NCBI GenBank assembly: GCA_963556255.1
Contig: OY744604.1
Location: forward strand, 91,981,062 to 92,045,061
DNA length: 64,000 nt
From: Allolobophora icterica
Taxonomy: Eukaryota; Annelida; Clitellata; Crassiclitellata; Lumbricidae
Direction: 5' to 3'
Shown: positions 39,993-51,654 of the stretch, in pieces
Numbering within the stretch: the first letter of the stretch is position 1
How the letters are laid out: every line of letters starts with the position of its first letter
Notes under the pieces: generated by a model
Databases searched by the model: none
Told to the model about the DNA's origin: nothing
What the model saw: the letters and a program-made list of their open reading frames with translations, nothing else
Program-made: the position numbers and the translations under genes

Positions 39993-40204
39993 CATTGTGT
40001 CCCAATGATAAGTAAACCCCAAGAAAAAGTGTCATAACTCGGTCAAAACTTTTAGCATTTGCCTGAAATTTTAAAAACAACAAACGTAGCCATAAATTAT
40101 TACCACCAAATCGTAACGCCGTTTGAAAATGTTAGTGAGTTTGTCAAGTTTATGAACGTTTGAGATGCGGTACTGAAAAGGGGAAATTTCCAACATACAA
40201 GAGC

Positions 40205-40540
40205 CATAAGGAAGTGAAGTTCAGCTACAGCTGGTATTCAAAATGTCCTCCTCGTTCACGGACACACGACCGTAGACGTGGACGCCACTGTTTGATGGCC
40301 CGGTTAATGATCTCGTGGTCAAACAGCTGTCACTCTTCAATCAGGTGATCAACGTCACCAATGCGGGAACGATAAACGCGCTCCTCCAGTACACTTCAGA
40401 TTTGATAGTCAACTGGATTGTAGTCTGGACTGTTGGGCGGTCACAGCTGCGGGGATATGAAGTCTGGTGTCTCCCGGGACAGCAGACCAATGGTCTCACG
40501 TACTCGATGCGCAGGGGCACTATCTTGTTGAATGTGAAGT
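40205..40540 (-). pseudogene. Mariner-type transposase C-terminal fragment
   Basis: The minus strand reads QQDSAPAHRVRETIGLLS, PPNSPDYNPVDYQI, LEERVYRSRI and a C-terminal GGHFEYQL. This is the end of a mariner transposase: QQDxAPAH holds the second catalytic Asp and NSPDxNPxDY the third acidic site. Stops replace two Trp codons (before PPNSPD and after YQI). The N terminus and first catalytic Asp are absent. Confidence 0.85.
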
Positions 40541-40544
40541 AGCC

Positions 40545-41573
40545 GGTTCTAGGACAATTCGTCGCAGGACAATTCGGCGCGGACAATTCGGCGCGGACAA
40601 TTCGGCGCGGACATTTCGTCGCGGACAATTCGGCGCAGGACAATTCGGCGCAGGACAATTCGGCGCGGACAATTCGGCGCGGTTAATCAAAATATAAAAT
40701 TGTAACTGCTTCATTAAGCCACCATAGAAATAAACAGCAACATTAAAAGTGAAATATAATTATAGTAGATTGTCGAGTTCACCATGATATTTAATATTGA
40801 GTTTTAATTAATATGAAATCCAAAAATCTAAAAATTACTAATCTATCACAACTAAATGTCAATACAAAAAAAACAGTTGAATAATCCTGTCCGAAATTGT
40901 TTGAATGTAACTAAATCGTTACAATGGGTAAATTTGTTAATCCATTTAATTTATGTTGTGACTGCATCCCCGTAAGTATTCGATTGATGTTCGATTTTTG
41001 GGGAGAGGGTACTACTTTTTATACTAATTTGAAGACTGTTCTCTTTAGCCGTGGCTGAACTGGGAGCGCTCCTGAGTAGACAGCCTTGAAGGGGCGCTAT
41101 ATAAATGTTCCGTAAATGAATGAAATGAAATGAGTATTGGTAACACTTATGGCCAGGAGAACTTAAGGTACGCGGATCGACTCCCGTAACCCCCTCTTTA
41201 GGGATGCGCCTTGCATGGCTGCCAAACCGTGTGTTTAGTTAAGATATTGATTGTACTTTCATGTTTCAATGTAATCTTACTGCGTCTGTCGGTTTGAAAT
41301 AATAAAGATAATAATTATTAATTATAATTAATTTTCGTAATCCAGCACAACAATTAATCGACGATAGCTAATCACCTCGCATTGATTAATTATATAAATT
41401 TTCCGCGATAACATTTTGTATTATACAAATTTCCCGCGACGAAATGTCCCGCGCCGAATTGTCCCGCGCCGAATTGTCCTGCGCCGAATTGTCCGCGACG
41501 AAATGTCGGCGCCGAATTGTCCGCGCCGAATTTTCCTGCGACGAATTGTCCTGCGACGAATTGTCCGGTCACC
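40545..41573. mobile_element. Fold-back element with subrepeat TIRs (Mutator-like?)
   Basis: A 1029 bp element whose ends are inverted arrays of a ~16 bp unit GGACAATTCGGCGC(A) (40551-40682 and 41436-41567). It is flanked by a 9 bp duplication GAAGTAGCC (40536-40544, 41574-41582). Ends start GGTTCTAGGACAATTCG and GGTGACCGGACAATTCG. A 9 bp duplication with fold-back ends suggests a Mutator-like origin. The interior is non-coding and includes a LINE-D tail piece (41040-41110). Confidence 0.85.
41040..41330 (+). mobile_element. LINE 3' end fragments inside the fold-back element
   Basis: CTTTAGCCGTGGCTGAACTG, GGAGCGCT and GGGGCGCTATATAAATGTTC with a GAATGAAATGAAATG tail match the LINE-D 3' end. 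A further 3' UTR-like stretch ends AATAAAGATAATAATTATTA at 41300-41325. Confidence 0.65.
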
Positions 41574-41823
41574 GAAGTAGCCGCCCGATGAAAAGTGGAC
41601 CCCTAAACGTTTGTAAAAAATTTGTATGTTGGAAATTTCCCCTGCTCAGTACTGTAACTCAAACGTTGATAAATTTGAGAAACTCACCAGCATTTACAAA
41701 CGGCGTTACGATTTGGTGGTAATATGGCTAGTGTTGTTGTGTTTAAAATTACAGGCGAATGCTAAACGATTTGACCGAGTTATGACACTTTTCTTGGGGT
41801 CTACTTTTCATCGGGATACAGTG

Positions 41824-42795
<972 letters not shown>

Positions 42796-43253
42796 GGCCT
42801 GTACTAGTTGCAGCTTACGCTATGTTTTTTTTATGACAATTACTGATAAATTTAGCTAAAGTCATTTCTAGCGTGTGTCCACAGCTTTATTCTTCCGAAG
42901 ACACATACTATGCTGTGGGGTCCTGAGTTATTGAATGGCAGACTACTCACGATGTAATAGCCCTGTCAGTCAGGTGTTCATTTAATTATAATCAACACCG
43001 TCGTCATCGTCGTCGTCAATCATCATCATCATCATCACTATCAATATCGCGTGATCGGCGTCGTTACCAGATAATTATCATTATGAGCATCACGGTTATC
43101 ATCATCAGCGACATTTTTTGCTAATGCCATTCGCAAACCAATCCGTAGAGTGCAATATTAGGTTAATTAGTCCAACAGTGTATCGCCATATCAATATTAT
43201 TTTACATTAACGTAATTAATCGCTCATAATAAAATAAATCACGATACTTACAG
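42796..43253. other. Intron upstream of second linker exon
   Basis: Contains an imperfect CAT/CGT array at 42990-43110, comparable to 820-986 upstream of the first linker exon. No other feature. Confidence 0.6.
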
Positions 43254-43328
43254 AGACTACGACTGTGGCTGGTACACCGGGCTTCACGCAGACAACGTAT
43301 ACTCCACCAGTCACTACTCATCCACCAG
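43254..43328 (+). CDS. Second Thr/Pro-rich linker exon of CUB gene
   Basis: A 75 nt exon after acceptor ACTTACAG, before donor GTGATT. It encodes TTTVAGTPGFTQTTYTP followed by PVTTHPP, again phase 1 at both ends. The acceptor region, donor and first intron bases (GTGATTGAGTAAT) match those of 1152-1193 (GTGATTAAGTAAA), so the two exons are duplicates of one ancestor. It would follow CUB 2. Further CUB exons would be expected downstream, but I find none up to 64 kb. Confidence 0.6.
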
Positions 43329-43974
43329 GTGATTGAGTAATATCTACATTGAAATGTGTTCCCTTTTGGTTCCCCCTTTGCATCCCGATCTTTTGTTATT
43401 CTGCTGCGATTTAAAATTGCCACTAAAGTCTCAGTAATAGCAGTAGAATTCTGTGTGATTTGTTGCAAGCCTCCTGCTGTTAGTAAGTGTGTGTTACTTA
43501 ATTTTAGTGAAATGTTAATACACAACTCGGTTCATGGTTTCAGTATGACAATAATTTACAGGGACAATAATTTAGCCAGTTACGGGTCTAAAGAAAATCG
43601 TTACAAAAAATTAAGCAGCGAGTTTTGATGGCCTTAGCAATCCTTAAACGTGTCAGATGATTTCTATGAGCTAGTGCAGCTCGATATGCTTCAAATTTCT
43701 CTTTTTTAGGAAAGGTAACGTGTCTCATTTGAACTTGGGTAGGCAAGCATTTCTTTTACTAAGGCCCATGAGCGGGAAATGGTCGAAATGCAAAATTCTA
43801 AATGATAGGGACCTGTTTATTTCCCAGGACGCACCAGTGCTAACAGTCAGATGAACGTGCGTGAGTAAATAATTGCCTAGGTTCGTTTTACGGAGTAGGC
43901 TCATGAAATTATCCAAAATTCATATAAAACTCATCCAAGACTCATCCATGACATAACAACTCATCCAAAATTTC
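43329..43974. other. Intron, nothing recognised
   Basis: No domain, repeat or mobile element was recognised in about 650 bp. Confidence 0.4.
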
Positions 43975-44625
43975 TTCCGAAAGCTGCCACCAGGACACCA
44001 AATAATCAGCATATCTCTCCCGCTCTTAAATCACTCCTCTAGCTGAAAATCTCTGTGCCCATCCACTTCAAAGTCCTCTCGCTAACCTACAACTCATTAC
44101 AATACTCCCAGCCTAAGTACCTTAGTGAACTCTTCGTTATCCAGCCACCCCGATTTACCCGATCATCCCCATATCACGCTCTCCCCGTACCCCAGTCACT
44201 ACTCGTCTCAAGTTCTCCAACCTATCCATACCTAAAACTGCACCTCAACTGTTGAACGAACTTCCTCTGAATTCCGCATATTCTCGGTTCCTTCACCAAT
44301 ACCGCCACTCACTCACTGAGTCATCTGCCTCAGGCTCCTCTATTCATCACCCCACAGGCTCCAAATTGAATTTTCACTCCAAATTTCCAATCCAAATTGA
44401 ATTTTCACCTCTTCAAGAAATCCTATCCTAATCCATCCGATTCTCTGCCTTCGAAGCGTTATTGTCCTCAGCGAAACCTGCCATAACAGCTGCATGCGCT
44501 AGCTTTGGAGAACCCCTCTGATACGACACAGAGCTCGTGAATAAGATGGTGCTTTACGTTTTGCTTCAGAGATCGCCTTGGAAATTTGGAGTTTACGATT
44601 ACCTTTACGAACCCGCAATCAATCA
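43975..44625 (+). mobile_element. LINE-B copy 3, 5'-truncated
   Basis: It reads [20 protein letters not shown] as in copy 2, then the end of the coding region and a 3' UTR (GATACGACACAGAGCTCGTG near 44520). It lacks the minisatellite of copy 2. Confidence 0.85.
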
Positions 44626-44706
44626 ATCAATCAATAAAATTCGTTTATTCATACATTAAGTTGACACAGACGCAACTTAGACAAACTAGACTATAAAAGA
44701 CAAATT

Positions 44707-45420
44707 CTAGGGCCAAGAGTACAGGGTTTTAAACATGAAATTGTCAGTAAGCATTCTTATAAAGGATGCGTGAAATGTAGTTGCGATCATCTTCATGCGG
44801 CAGGGAGAAGTTATGAGATCTAGTACGAAGATTATGACCACCGGTGCTACGAGGACATGGTTGGGATCATTACAAACAGCCTTAAAAAGACTATCATCGG
44901 ATGCCTCGGCCATGCGTGCCACATTGGCCGCATCCACAGGCGGGAACCCAACCGGATCATGCGGTTGATCAGACTTTCAATCTTGTCCCTGTCCTGCTGG
45001 GAGGTGAAACCCCACCATACAGGAGAGGCGTAGAAGATCTGTACGATGGCATTCGCCTTGGTGACGTCATGGAGGGACGCAGATGAGAGACCGTGAGAGC
45101 GAAGAACTCTTAATGCATATAGAAAAGCAAAGCTGGTTGCGAGTATGTTGTCCAGATGTGTTTCCATCCCTAGATCCGAAGAGAGAGTTACGCCTAGGAT
45201 CTTGATTGTATTGACTTGTTCGGCCCCCAGTATGACCTGTGGGATTGTTTCTTTCCTTCTGTTTCCCTTTTTGAAGAAGACACTCTCACTAGTTTTTGAG
45301 GCATTGAGGCGGAGGTTGTTCTTTGCCGCCCAGACTGTGATATGTTCAAATTCTTCTAATGCAGTGTGAAGGTGCGAGGAACCAACTAATAAATATGAGT
45401 CGTCAACATAATATTTGACC
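44707..45420 (-). pseudogene. LINE-E C-terminal domain
   Basis: Frames of 76 and 106 aa read YALRVLRSHGLSS, IVQIFYASPVWWGF and RIVRSxxM-type segments, with a frameshift near 44915. The upstream codons to ~45420 include palm-end residues. The fragment at 22.0-22.6 kb is a relative. Confidence 0.75.
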
Positions 45421-45508
45421 TGTATGTTAAAACTGTGGATCGGATGTAGATCAGACTCCAGCTATGTAGGACAGAGGGCCGACAACCGATCCTTGCACAG
45501 TATGTTAA

Positions 45509-45922
45509 TTAATAATGTGCATTCCTAGAGAGTTCATTGGCGAATCTGGTAATATGACCTCTATCTTTGAAATATTGCATTACCCAGTTAAGGACATGAT
45601 CCTGGATGTCTAATCTTCCCAATTTCTCTGCAAGAGAGGAGTGGCGGACGGTGTCGAAAGCCTTGGAGTAGTCGGTTGATATAGCTACAACAAAGTCATT
45701 GCTCTGCAGCATATCTGTGATATGGTGTAAGATGGATATAATGGCCGCTGTAGTTGACCCAGTTGGCCGATACACAAATTGGTCCTTCACATCCTCACAT
45801 GCCGGGGTGGAGTTATGGGCTGGGCTGAGGTAAGTGTGCACGTTCGCTCTTTCAATCATTCTCGATAGTATGGGAACGACAGAGATAGGACGAAAGTCAG
45901 ACAAGGAAGTAGGACTAAACAC
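45509..45922 (-). pseudogene. LINE-E reverse transcriptase palm
   Basis: A 137 aa frame with SLSDFRPISVVPILSRMIER, QFVYRPTGSTTAAI and STDYSKAFDTVRHSSL (motif A). The frame ends before motif B and C, which are not cleanly readable downstream. Inactive. Confidence 0.8.
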
Positions 45923-46059
45923 TTTTGGTATTGGGTTAATAAGCGCTATCTTCCACTGTGTTTGAACGTGGGATTGTTGGATTGACGAGTTTATCAGGTG
46001 AGACAGAGCCGTGGCTACGACCGGAGCGAGCAGATGCAGAAACCGGGCCGGTAGGTTAT

Positions 46060-46383
46060 CTAGGACTTCAGCGGTGTGTGGCAGTCGGTCAAGCAGATGG
46101 AAACGTTGGAGTTCATCAAAGAGAGGAGAGGCGTTGGCCGGGGCTCAGTGTAAGCCGGATCTAATGATATGGAAGCGTAGTGGTTATTGAGGTCATCGGC
46201 GGAGAACTGAACAACTGAGTGGCGATGAGAAGACTTCTGGGTGAGCTGGTTCACTCTCTGCCATAGGGCCTTTGTGCTTTTTCTAGAATCAAGGCCTCCA
46301 AGATCATTTCTATTGGCTTTTGCGATTGCTCTGCCAATTCTGTTAGCAACAGCCGAGGAATCTTCCACACGATGGGACCTCAT
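46060..46383 (-). pseudogene. LINE-E linker and RT fingers
   Basis: A 107 aa frame with ALWQRVNQLTQKS and FSADDLNNHYASIS, the usual endonuclease-RT linker of CR1/Jockey-type LINEs. Confidence 0.7.
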
Positions 46384-46464
46384 CAGTCTGCTTTTGCGAC
46401 GGAGGAGATGCTTAATTCCCAGAGTGAACTGGGACAGAATAAGTTCAGGGAGTTTTATCTAAAG

Positions 46465-47035
46465 AAAATTAAAAGCGTCTATAAGCTAAATAGCCTATCT
46501 AATATACTAGATTAAAAGACTAAATAAAATATTCTTATTTGCATATCCTCATGTTTTAGTTGTTATACTGAAACCGGAATCTAGTTAAAGTTCCGAGTGT
46601 TGCATAAAAAGACAGTTTTATGTGTTTGTAACTATATAGTCTAACACTTTAGATTAATGTGTATCACATGCACATAAGTTAAAGAGCTCATTAAACATTC
46701 TAGATTATTATGCAAAAGATGTATGATTATGTAAATGGCAATTTAAACTTTCTAGACTGTTAAGTAAAATAGGAATTCTGTACATGTATAGTTAACACCT
46801 AACGTTCATGATTATTATGCTACAGATGTTTTTAGAAAGAAACTTTTTATTGCATTGTTAAGCACCACTTCATTGGTCTGATTTAGTTTGTGTAATTAGG
46901 CGACCCTGACAACGGAACCGTTTCGTTCCTTTGGGTTTTCCTTTTGTCACTGATCGCAATGTAACTTAAGTTCGTGTTACAATGTAAACTGTGTAATTGT
47001 TCAAAGATTGGTGAACAATAACAGAATTTTGATTT
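46465..47035 (+). mobile_element. Unidentified insertion with A/T tail in LINE-E
   Basis: About 570 bp of non-coding AT-rich DNA splits LINE-E between the endonuclease end and the linker. Near its right end it has CGACCCTGACAACGGAACCG, and it stops at GATTTTTTTT. It looks like a + strand LINE 3' UTR insertion, but the donor family is not represented elsewhere here. Confidence 0.45.
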
Positions 47036-47327
47036 TTTTTATGAAAGGCGGATCGTGAGACGTAACAGTTATCATACGAAGGGGATAGTATTTGTCTAAC
47101 AAGCCTTTAGTAACATTATAAAAAGCATCCCAAGCGTCTTGAGGGTCATCAATGGCCGCAAGGAAATCCATACTATAGTTGCTCAGATCTCGGAGCAAAG
47201 AAGCATGCTGGTTTGGAGAACTCTTTCTAAGCTTCTGTATCATCAATCGCTTAGTTAGATCAACAATCACACCGCTGGATGAAGCAATAATAGCTTTATG
47301 ATCTGAGGTTATAGCCGAGCTGATCAC
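47001..47327 (-). pseudogene. LINE-E endonuclease C-terminal part
   Basis: Starts at ISSAITSDHKAI, which holds the SDH catalytic His motif of APE endonucleases, and continues to ITVTSHDPPFIKK. The preceding codons lie beyond the solo LTR at 47790-47865 (SLPTRVNNTLDMLMTSIPG), with a stop just before the LTR. Confidence 0.75.
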
Positions 47328-47785
47328 TGTGACGAATTGTGTTTATTATTGGTATTGGTTGGGCCCTTAATATGCGGTTAGGCCTTTTGCACCTGCAATT
47401 AGGCGCATAAGAGAGCGCGCCAAATTGATCTTTGGTTTGACTGTGACCAATTGCTGAATGGGCTTCACCGGAAGTGTGCTGCCTTAGGTCAGATAGAGAA
47501 ATTAGGTTGATCGGGTAGTCGATGTCGAGCTTTGGTAGAGTGAGGAAATTAGAAGTTTCAGCTCTCAACGGACGGAGAACAACTGTTGTTTACCTCTCGA
47601 CTGTTGTTTACCTCTCGACCGACGGAGTTATATAACGTGGATACAGTGGGTAGACAGTGAATTGGCATTTGAGTGGCTTTTCGTCTGATGTAAATAATCA
47701 AGTTTATTTTCTGTTGAAATAAAACTTCGAAAACGTCAAAGACTTGTGATTATAGTTCGGCGAAGAAACGGGAAAAATCTTCACA
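47328..47785 (+). mobile_element. Solo LTR, 458 bp
   Basis: Begins TGTGACGAATTG and ends AATCTTCACA (TG...CA), flanked by a 5 bp duplication ATCAC (47323-47327, 47786-47790) which interrupts the LINE-E endonuclease reading. A TATA-like TTATATAAC (47622) followed about 90 bp later by AATAAA (47718) suggests + orientation. No internal retroelement remains, so LTR-LTR recombination has removed it. Confidence 0.82.
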
Positions 47786-47870
47786 ATCACCTTGATTCAA
47801 TAGGCCCCGGGTATAGATGTCATCAGCATATCCAGAGTGTTGTTAACTCGCGTCGGGAGGGATACGATGC

Positions 47871-49150
47871 GTGTATTGTATTGTATTGTATTTGGATATT
47901 TATAAAGCGCTTCTAGCGGGAGGGCCATTCAGAAGCGCTCCCAGTGCGAGAGACCCCGAGAGAAAAAGCAAGTTTTAAGAAACTTAAAAGAGGAAGAGAC
48001 GTTACCTGAGAGAATAGAAGAACGAACGTACGGAGGAAGCTCATTCCAAAGAGCAGGGCCAATGGAGGCAAAAGACCTAGATTGAGCCAGAGAAGTCCTG
48101 ACACGGGGAACGAGGAGGTCCAAGCGGTCAGATGAACGAAGAGGACGAAGAGAAGCAGCAGAGTGAGGGCGATGAATTAAGTCACATAAATATTTTGGAG
48201 CGAAACCAAGTTGAGCCTTACACACAAGGATGAGGACCTTAAATTGGATGCGGGCAGAAAGCGGGAGCCAGTGGAGTTCTTCTGTCATAAAGGTGGTGAT
48301 ATGAGAGAATCGAGGAAGACGGGCAATTAATCTAGCAGCAGCATTGAGAACGGACTGAAGAGGAGCAAGACGGACTTTAGGAAGACCAATGAGGAGGGAA
48401 TTGCAATAGTCAAGTCTAGAGCAGACAAATGCATGGACAATTGAAGTGAAAATTGGAGATGAGAGAGAGCGACGGATAGCCCTGAGGCGCCTTAGGTGAA
48501 AATAGGAAGTGCGAGTGAGTTTGGAAATGTGTTCAGTAAAGGTCAGAGAATTGTCAAGGGTCACTCCTAGATCACGAACGCTAGACGAGAAAGTTAAAAG
48601 CGGAAACCTTTGAGACAGCACAGCAAAGTCGAGTTTTAGAAGTTGCTGAGGAGTGCCAAACCAGATATATTGGGTTTTGGACGAATTAAGGGAGAGGCGA
48701 TTGCAAGACATCCAGGTATGAAGATCATGAGAAAGAGCTTCAATGCGCTGAGCAAGAAGAAGCTGAGAGGAAGGAGGCCCATGGACATAAGCCTGGACAT
48801 CGTCAGCAAAGAGATGGCCTGAAGCCCCATGGATGGGGAGCAGAGATGGGATACCGGCCGTGTACAAAATAAAGAGGAGAGGGCCTAGAACAGAGCCCTG
48901 CGGAACACCCAGTTTGATAGGGACCCACAGAGTTCTAGATTCACCAGAGATAACCATCTGAGTGCGATCAGACAGGTATGACCGGAACCACTGGAGAGAG
49001 GGGCCCTTCAGACCGCAAGAGGTCTCAAGGCGCTGTAGAAGAATGGTGTGGTCAACCATGTCAAAGGCTGAGGAGACATCATATAGCGCCAGAAGAGTGA
49101 GTTCGGACCTATCAACAGCTGAATGTGTAAGTCCTAGGCGACGTGAGCGC
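47871..49150 (-). mobile_element. LINE-F, 5'-truncated, nested in LINE-E
   Basis: A minus-strand LINE with a (ATACA)n tail at 47871-47890 and a tail block AGCGCTTTATAAATATCC similar to LINE-D. It begins on its 5' side near 49150, where LINE-E endonuclease codons (AGDFNQLDI) resume. Confidence 0.9.
47929..49110 (-). CDS. LINE-F reverse transcriptase and C-terminal domain
   Basis: An open frame of 376 aa from an internal Met (49059), with open coding continuing upstream to about 49145 (SELTLLALYDVSSAFDMVDH, motif A). It contains [17 protein letters not shown] (motif B), HLFADDVQAYVHG (motif C), CNRLSLNSSKTQYIW, VRDLGVTLDNSLTF, LHWLPLSARIQFK and a WNELPPYV end. No internal stop is present and the RT core looks intact. 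It lacks endonuclease and ORF1 because of 5' truncation. Confidence 0.88.
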   Translation of the reverse strand, partial: RSELTLLALYDVSSAFDMVDHTILLQRLETSCGLKGPSLQWFRSYLSDRTQMVISGESRTLWVPIKLGVPQGSVLGPLLFILYTAGIPSLLPIHGASGHLFADDVQAYVHGPPSSQLLLAQRIEALSHDLHTWMSCNRLSLNSSKTQYIWFGTPQQLLKLDFAVLSQRFPLLTFSSSVRDLGVTLDNSLTFTEHISKLTRTSYFHLRRLRAIRRSLSSPIFTSIVHAFVCSRLDYCNSLLIGLPKVRLAPLQSVLNAAARLIARLPRFSHITTFMTEELHWLPLSARIQFKVLILVCKAQLGFAPKYLCDLIHRPHSAASLRPLRSSDRLDLLVPRVRTSLAQSRSFASIGPALWNELPPYVRSSILSGNVSSSFKFLKTCFFSRGLSHWERF

Positions 49151-49490
49151 TCACAAATGTCCAGTTGATTAAAATCGCCAGCCAGCAGAACCTCACTTTG
49201 TCTTCGGCGGCGAGGAGTTCATCGAGCGATCCTTCAATAAAATCGAGTAGGGCTTTGGTGTCGTATATAGGCTTAGGGGGTGATAAAGCCCTCCGACAAG
49301 GACTATGTCATCCGCAGTCACGATCCTTACCCACAGCAGCTCGAAGTTAGACCGATCACCGGCTGGAACGCAGACCGTGGCCACGTGGTCACCACGAATG
49401 TAAATGGCGACTCCACCTCCTTTGCGGGAGAGACGGTCTCTACGGAAAGTTTTGGTAGTTGTTATAGACCAGTGTCTGACCCATAGATTG
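49150..49490 (-). pseudogene. LINE-E endonuclease N-terminal part
   Basis: Reads GGGVAIYIRGDHVATVCVPA in fragments, then WVRIVTADDIVLVGGLYHP and LLAGDFNQLDI (GDFN motif), stopping at the LINE-F junction. Confidence 0.72.
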
Positions 49491-49659
49491 TATCTATTTG
49501 GAAGTGGGGGGATGCAGACAAGGTTTTTTATGTAGTACTGACATACCCAAACACGAATCTATTGAGTCTGCAAACAATATAGGTTGGATGTAAAAGTTAA
49601 AGCACTTTCAAGATGGCCGCCAGTCAAAATAGTTAGGCTTGGAATTTTAAAAAAGGCTC

Positions 49660-49990
49660 TAGAAATGACGGAGTATTGGAGTTGAGAATGAAGAGTCGTT
49701 AAAACAAACTGCGACAAGAATGAAGCTAAGGTTCTTTGGACATGTTATGCGATCTGATGGTCTGGAGAAGGACATGATGCTGGCGTGTGGTGAGGGGAGG
49801 AGAAGACGGGGTCGCCCAAGGAGGAGATGGATGGATGAGATACAAGATGTAACTGGTATGAATTTGGCGGAATTAAGGGACTTGTCATCGAATAGGAAAC
49901 AATGGAGAATGTTCACCATGACGATCGCTAGAGCTCCACGAGCTGACAGCACAAGGTAACGAGGTAGGCCCTAACTAGAAATGACTGCTA
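49660..49990 (+). mobile_element. LINE C-terminal fragment (RTE/R4-like)
   Basis: Reads MKLRFFGHVMRSDGLEKDMM, GRPRRRWMDEIQDVTGMNL and WRMFTMTIARAPRADSTR then a stop. The FGHVxR...RGRPRxRWMDEI signature is that of RTE-like or R4-like LINE C termini. Confidence 0.8.
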
Positions 49991-50084
49991 GAAGCAAATC
50001 ATGTAACAACTTTCTAGCAGGTTTTTCTAGACTAATTTGACCTTGCTGAAAACGAAAATCGCGGTTAGCAAGCTGGATTTTTAA

Positions 50085-51110
50085 CGGTTGCATGGAAAAA
50101 CAAGATGGCGGCCAAAATGACGGCTAATATCTTCAAATAGCTATTAGTAAAGTCATGTATGTCATGGAAACATGATTTTAGAGTCTAAATTAACATTTTC
50201 GGGGTCAATGAATGCGATGGAACTAAAGACAAATATGTACACTGCCAGAAAACAAAATGGCGGACAAAATGGCTGCCAAATATCTTCAAATGGATATAAG
50301 TAAAACCATGTATACGATGGAAACACGATTTTAGAGTCTAAATTAACACTTTTGGGGTTAAGGAATGCGATGGAACTAAAGACAAATATTTAGCACTACC
50401 AGAAAACAAAATGGTGGACGAAATGGCGGCCTGAAATCTTCAAATGGCTATAAGTAAAGCCATATAATTATATGACGTAAACACGAATTTAGAGTCTTAA
50501 TTAAAATTTTCTGGGTCAAGGAATGCGATGGAACTAAAGACAAATATGTAGGCTGCCATAAAACAAAATAGCGGACAAAATGGCTGCCAAATATCTTCAA
50601 ATGGATATAAGTAAAACCATGTATACGATGGAAACACGATTTTAGAGTCTAAATTAACACTTTTGGGGTTAAGGAATGCGATGGAACTAAAGACAAATAT
50701 TTAGCACTACCAGAAAACAAAATGGTGGACGAAATGGCGGCCAAAAATCTTCAAATGGCTATAAGTAAAGCCATATAATTATATGATGTAAACACGAATT
50801 TAGAGTCTTAATTAAAATTTTCTGGGTCAAGGAATGCGATGGAACTAAAGACAAATATGTAGGCTGCCATAAAACAAAATAGCGGACAAAATGGCTGCTA
50901 ATATCTTCAAATAGCTATTAGTAAAGTCATGTATGTCATGGAAACACGATTTTAGAGACTAAATTAACATTGTCGGGGTCAAGGAATGTGATGGAACTAA
51001 AGACAAATATGTAGCACTACCAGAAAACAAAATGGCGGACAAAATGGCGGATACATATCTTCAAATGGTTAAAAAACAAAATGGCGGACAAAATGGCGGT
51101 CAGTCTGGAA
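50085..51110. repeat. Satellite array, ~156 bp units in 312 bp dimers
   Basis: About six and a half units begin near 50096, 50250, 50405, 50561, 50716, 50872 and 51010. Each has AAAATGGCGGACAAAATGGC, a TCTTCAAATGGCTATAAGTA block, a GATTTTAGAGTCTAAATTAA block and GAATGCGATGGAACTAAAGA. Segments 50250-50560 and 50561-50871 are nearly identical, a dimeric higher-order repeat. The ATGGCGG pair resembles YY1 sites. Confidence 0.92.
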
Positions 51111-51654
51111 TAGTGTTTTCTTGGTCGAAGCATACAAAGGAAGTAAAATTATATATGCAACATTGATGTTACTGCAGTTTGACCATCATTATTTACATGA
51201 CATTTTTAGTAACCTATGATTGCTGTTTAACCATTTTATACATAACGTATGCAATATTCGTGTTTCTTGACTTGACTAGAGCTATTTCAAGCATTGTTGC
51301 AGTCAATGCAATTGCACATAAGTGTGCATGGCAAGTTCGCACTTCGACAGCAGCAATGCTTGGTGCTAAACTTATCAACTTTGCATGATTTACACTAGAC
51401 AAACTCTAGACACAACTGTGGCACAGGACCAATTGTAGACCAGACTGGAACGAGAACAACTTCTCCATCCACACTCCATCCTGATGAATTTAACCCATTT
51501 TAGTCCCACTAGTCGCCATCAATGATGAAATGATGAAATGATTTGATTTTATTATGACCTTGAGGCTTAGCCTTCAGTTGAAATCCTCATTAATAATAAG
51601 TCATTATGGTGCTTTCTGCATTGGCTATTAATAATAATTGGTCTACCCTCTATA
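51111..51654. other. Unassigned DNA
   Basis: No gene is recognised. A short TTAATAATAA echo occurs at 51590 and 51628. Confidence 0.4.

Larger units (their letters stand above)
39993..41823 (-). mobile_element. Mariner/Tc1-type element with ~215 bp terminal repeats
   Basis: Inverted ends begin CATTGTGTCCCAATGATAAG (left) and CACTGTATCCCGATGAAAAG (right, reversed), each next to TA. The ~215 bp inverted repeats are about 85-90% alike by eye. A transposase fragment lies inside the left half. Most of the gene is missing, replaced by a later fold-back insertion at 40545-41573. Confidence 0.88.
44626..49490 (-). mobile_element. LINE-E, decayed, interrupted by three insertions
   Basis: A minus-strand LINE whose 3' tail is (ATTG)n at 44622-44638. 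Going upstream: C-terminal domain, RT (45509-45922), RT fingers (46060-46383), endonuclease C terminus (47001-47327), more endonuclease (47790-47865) and endonuclease N part (49150-49480). Interruptions: an unidentified insert at 46465-47035, a solo LTR at 47328-47785 and LINE-F at 47871-49150. Confidence 0.82.
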
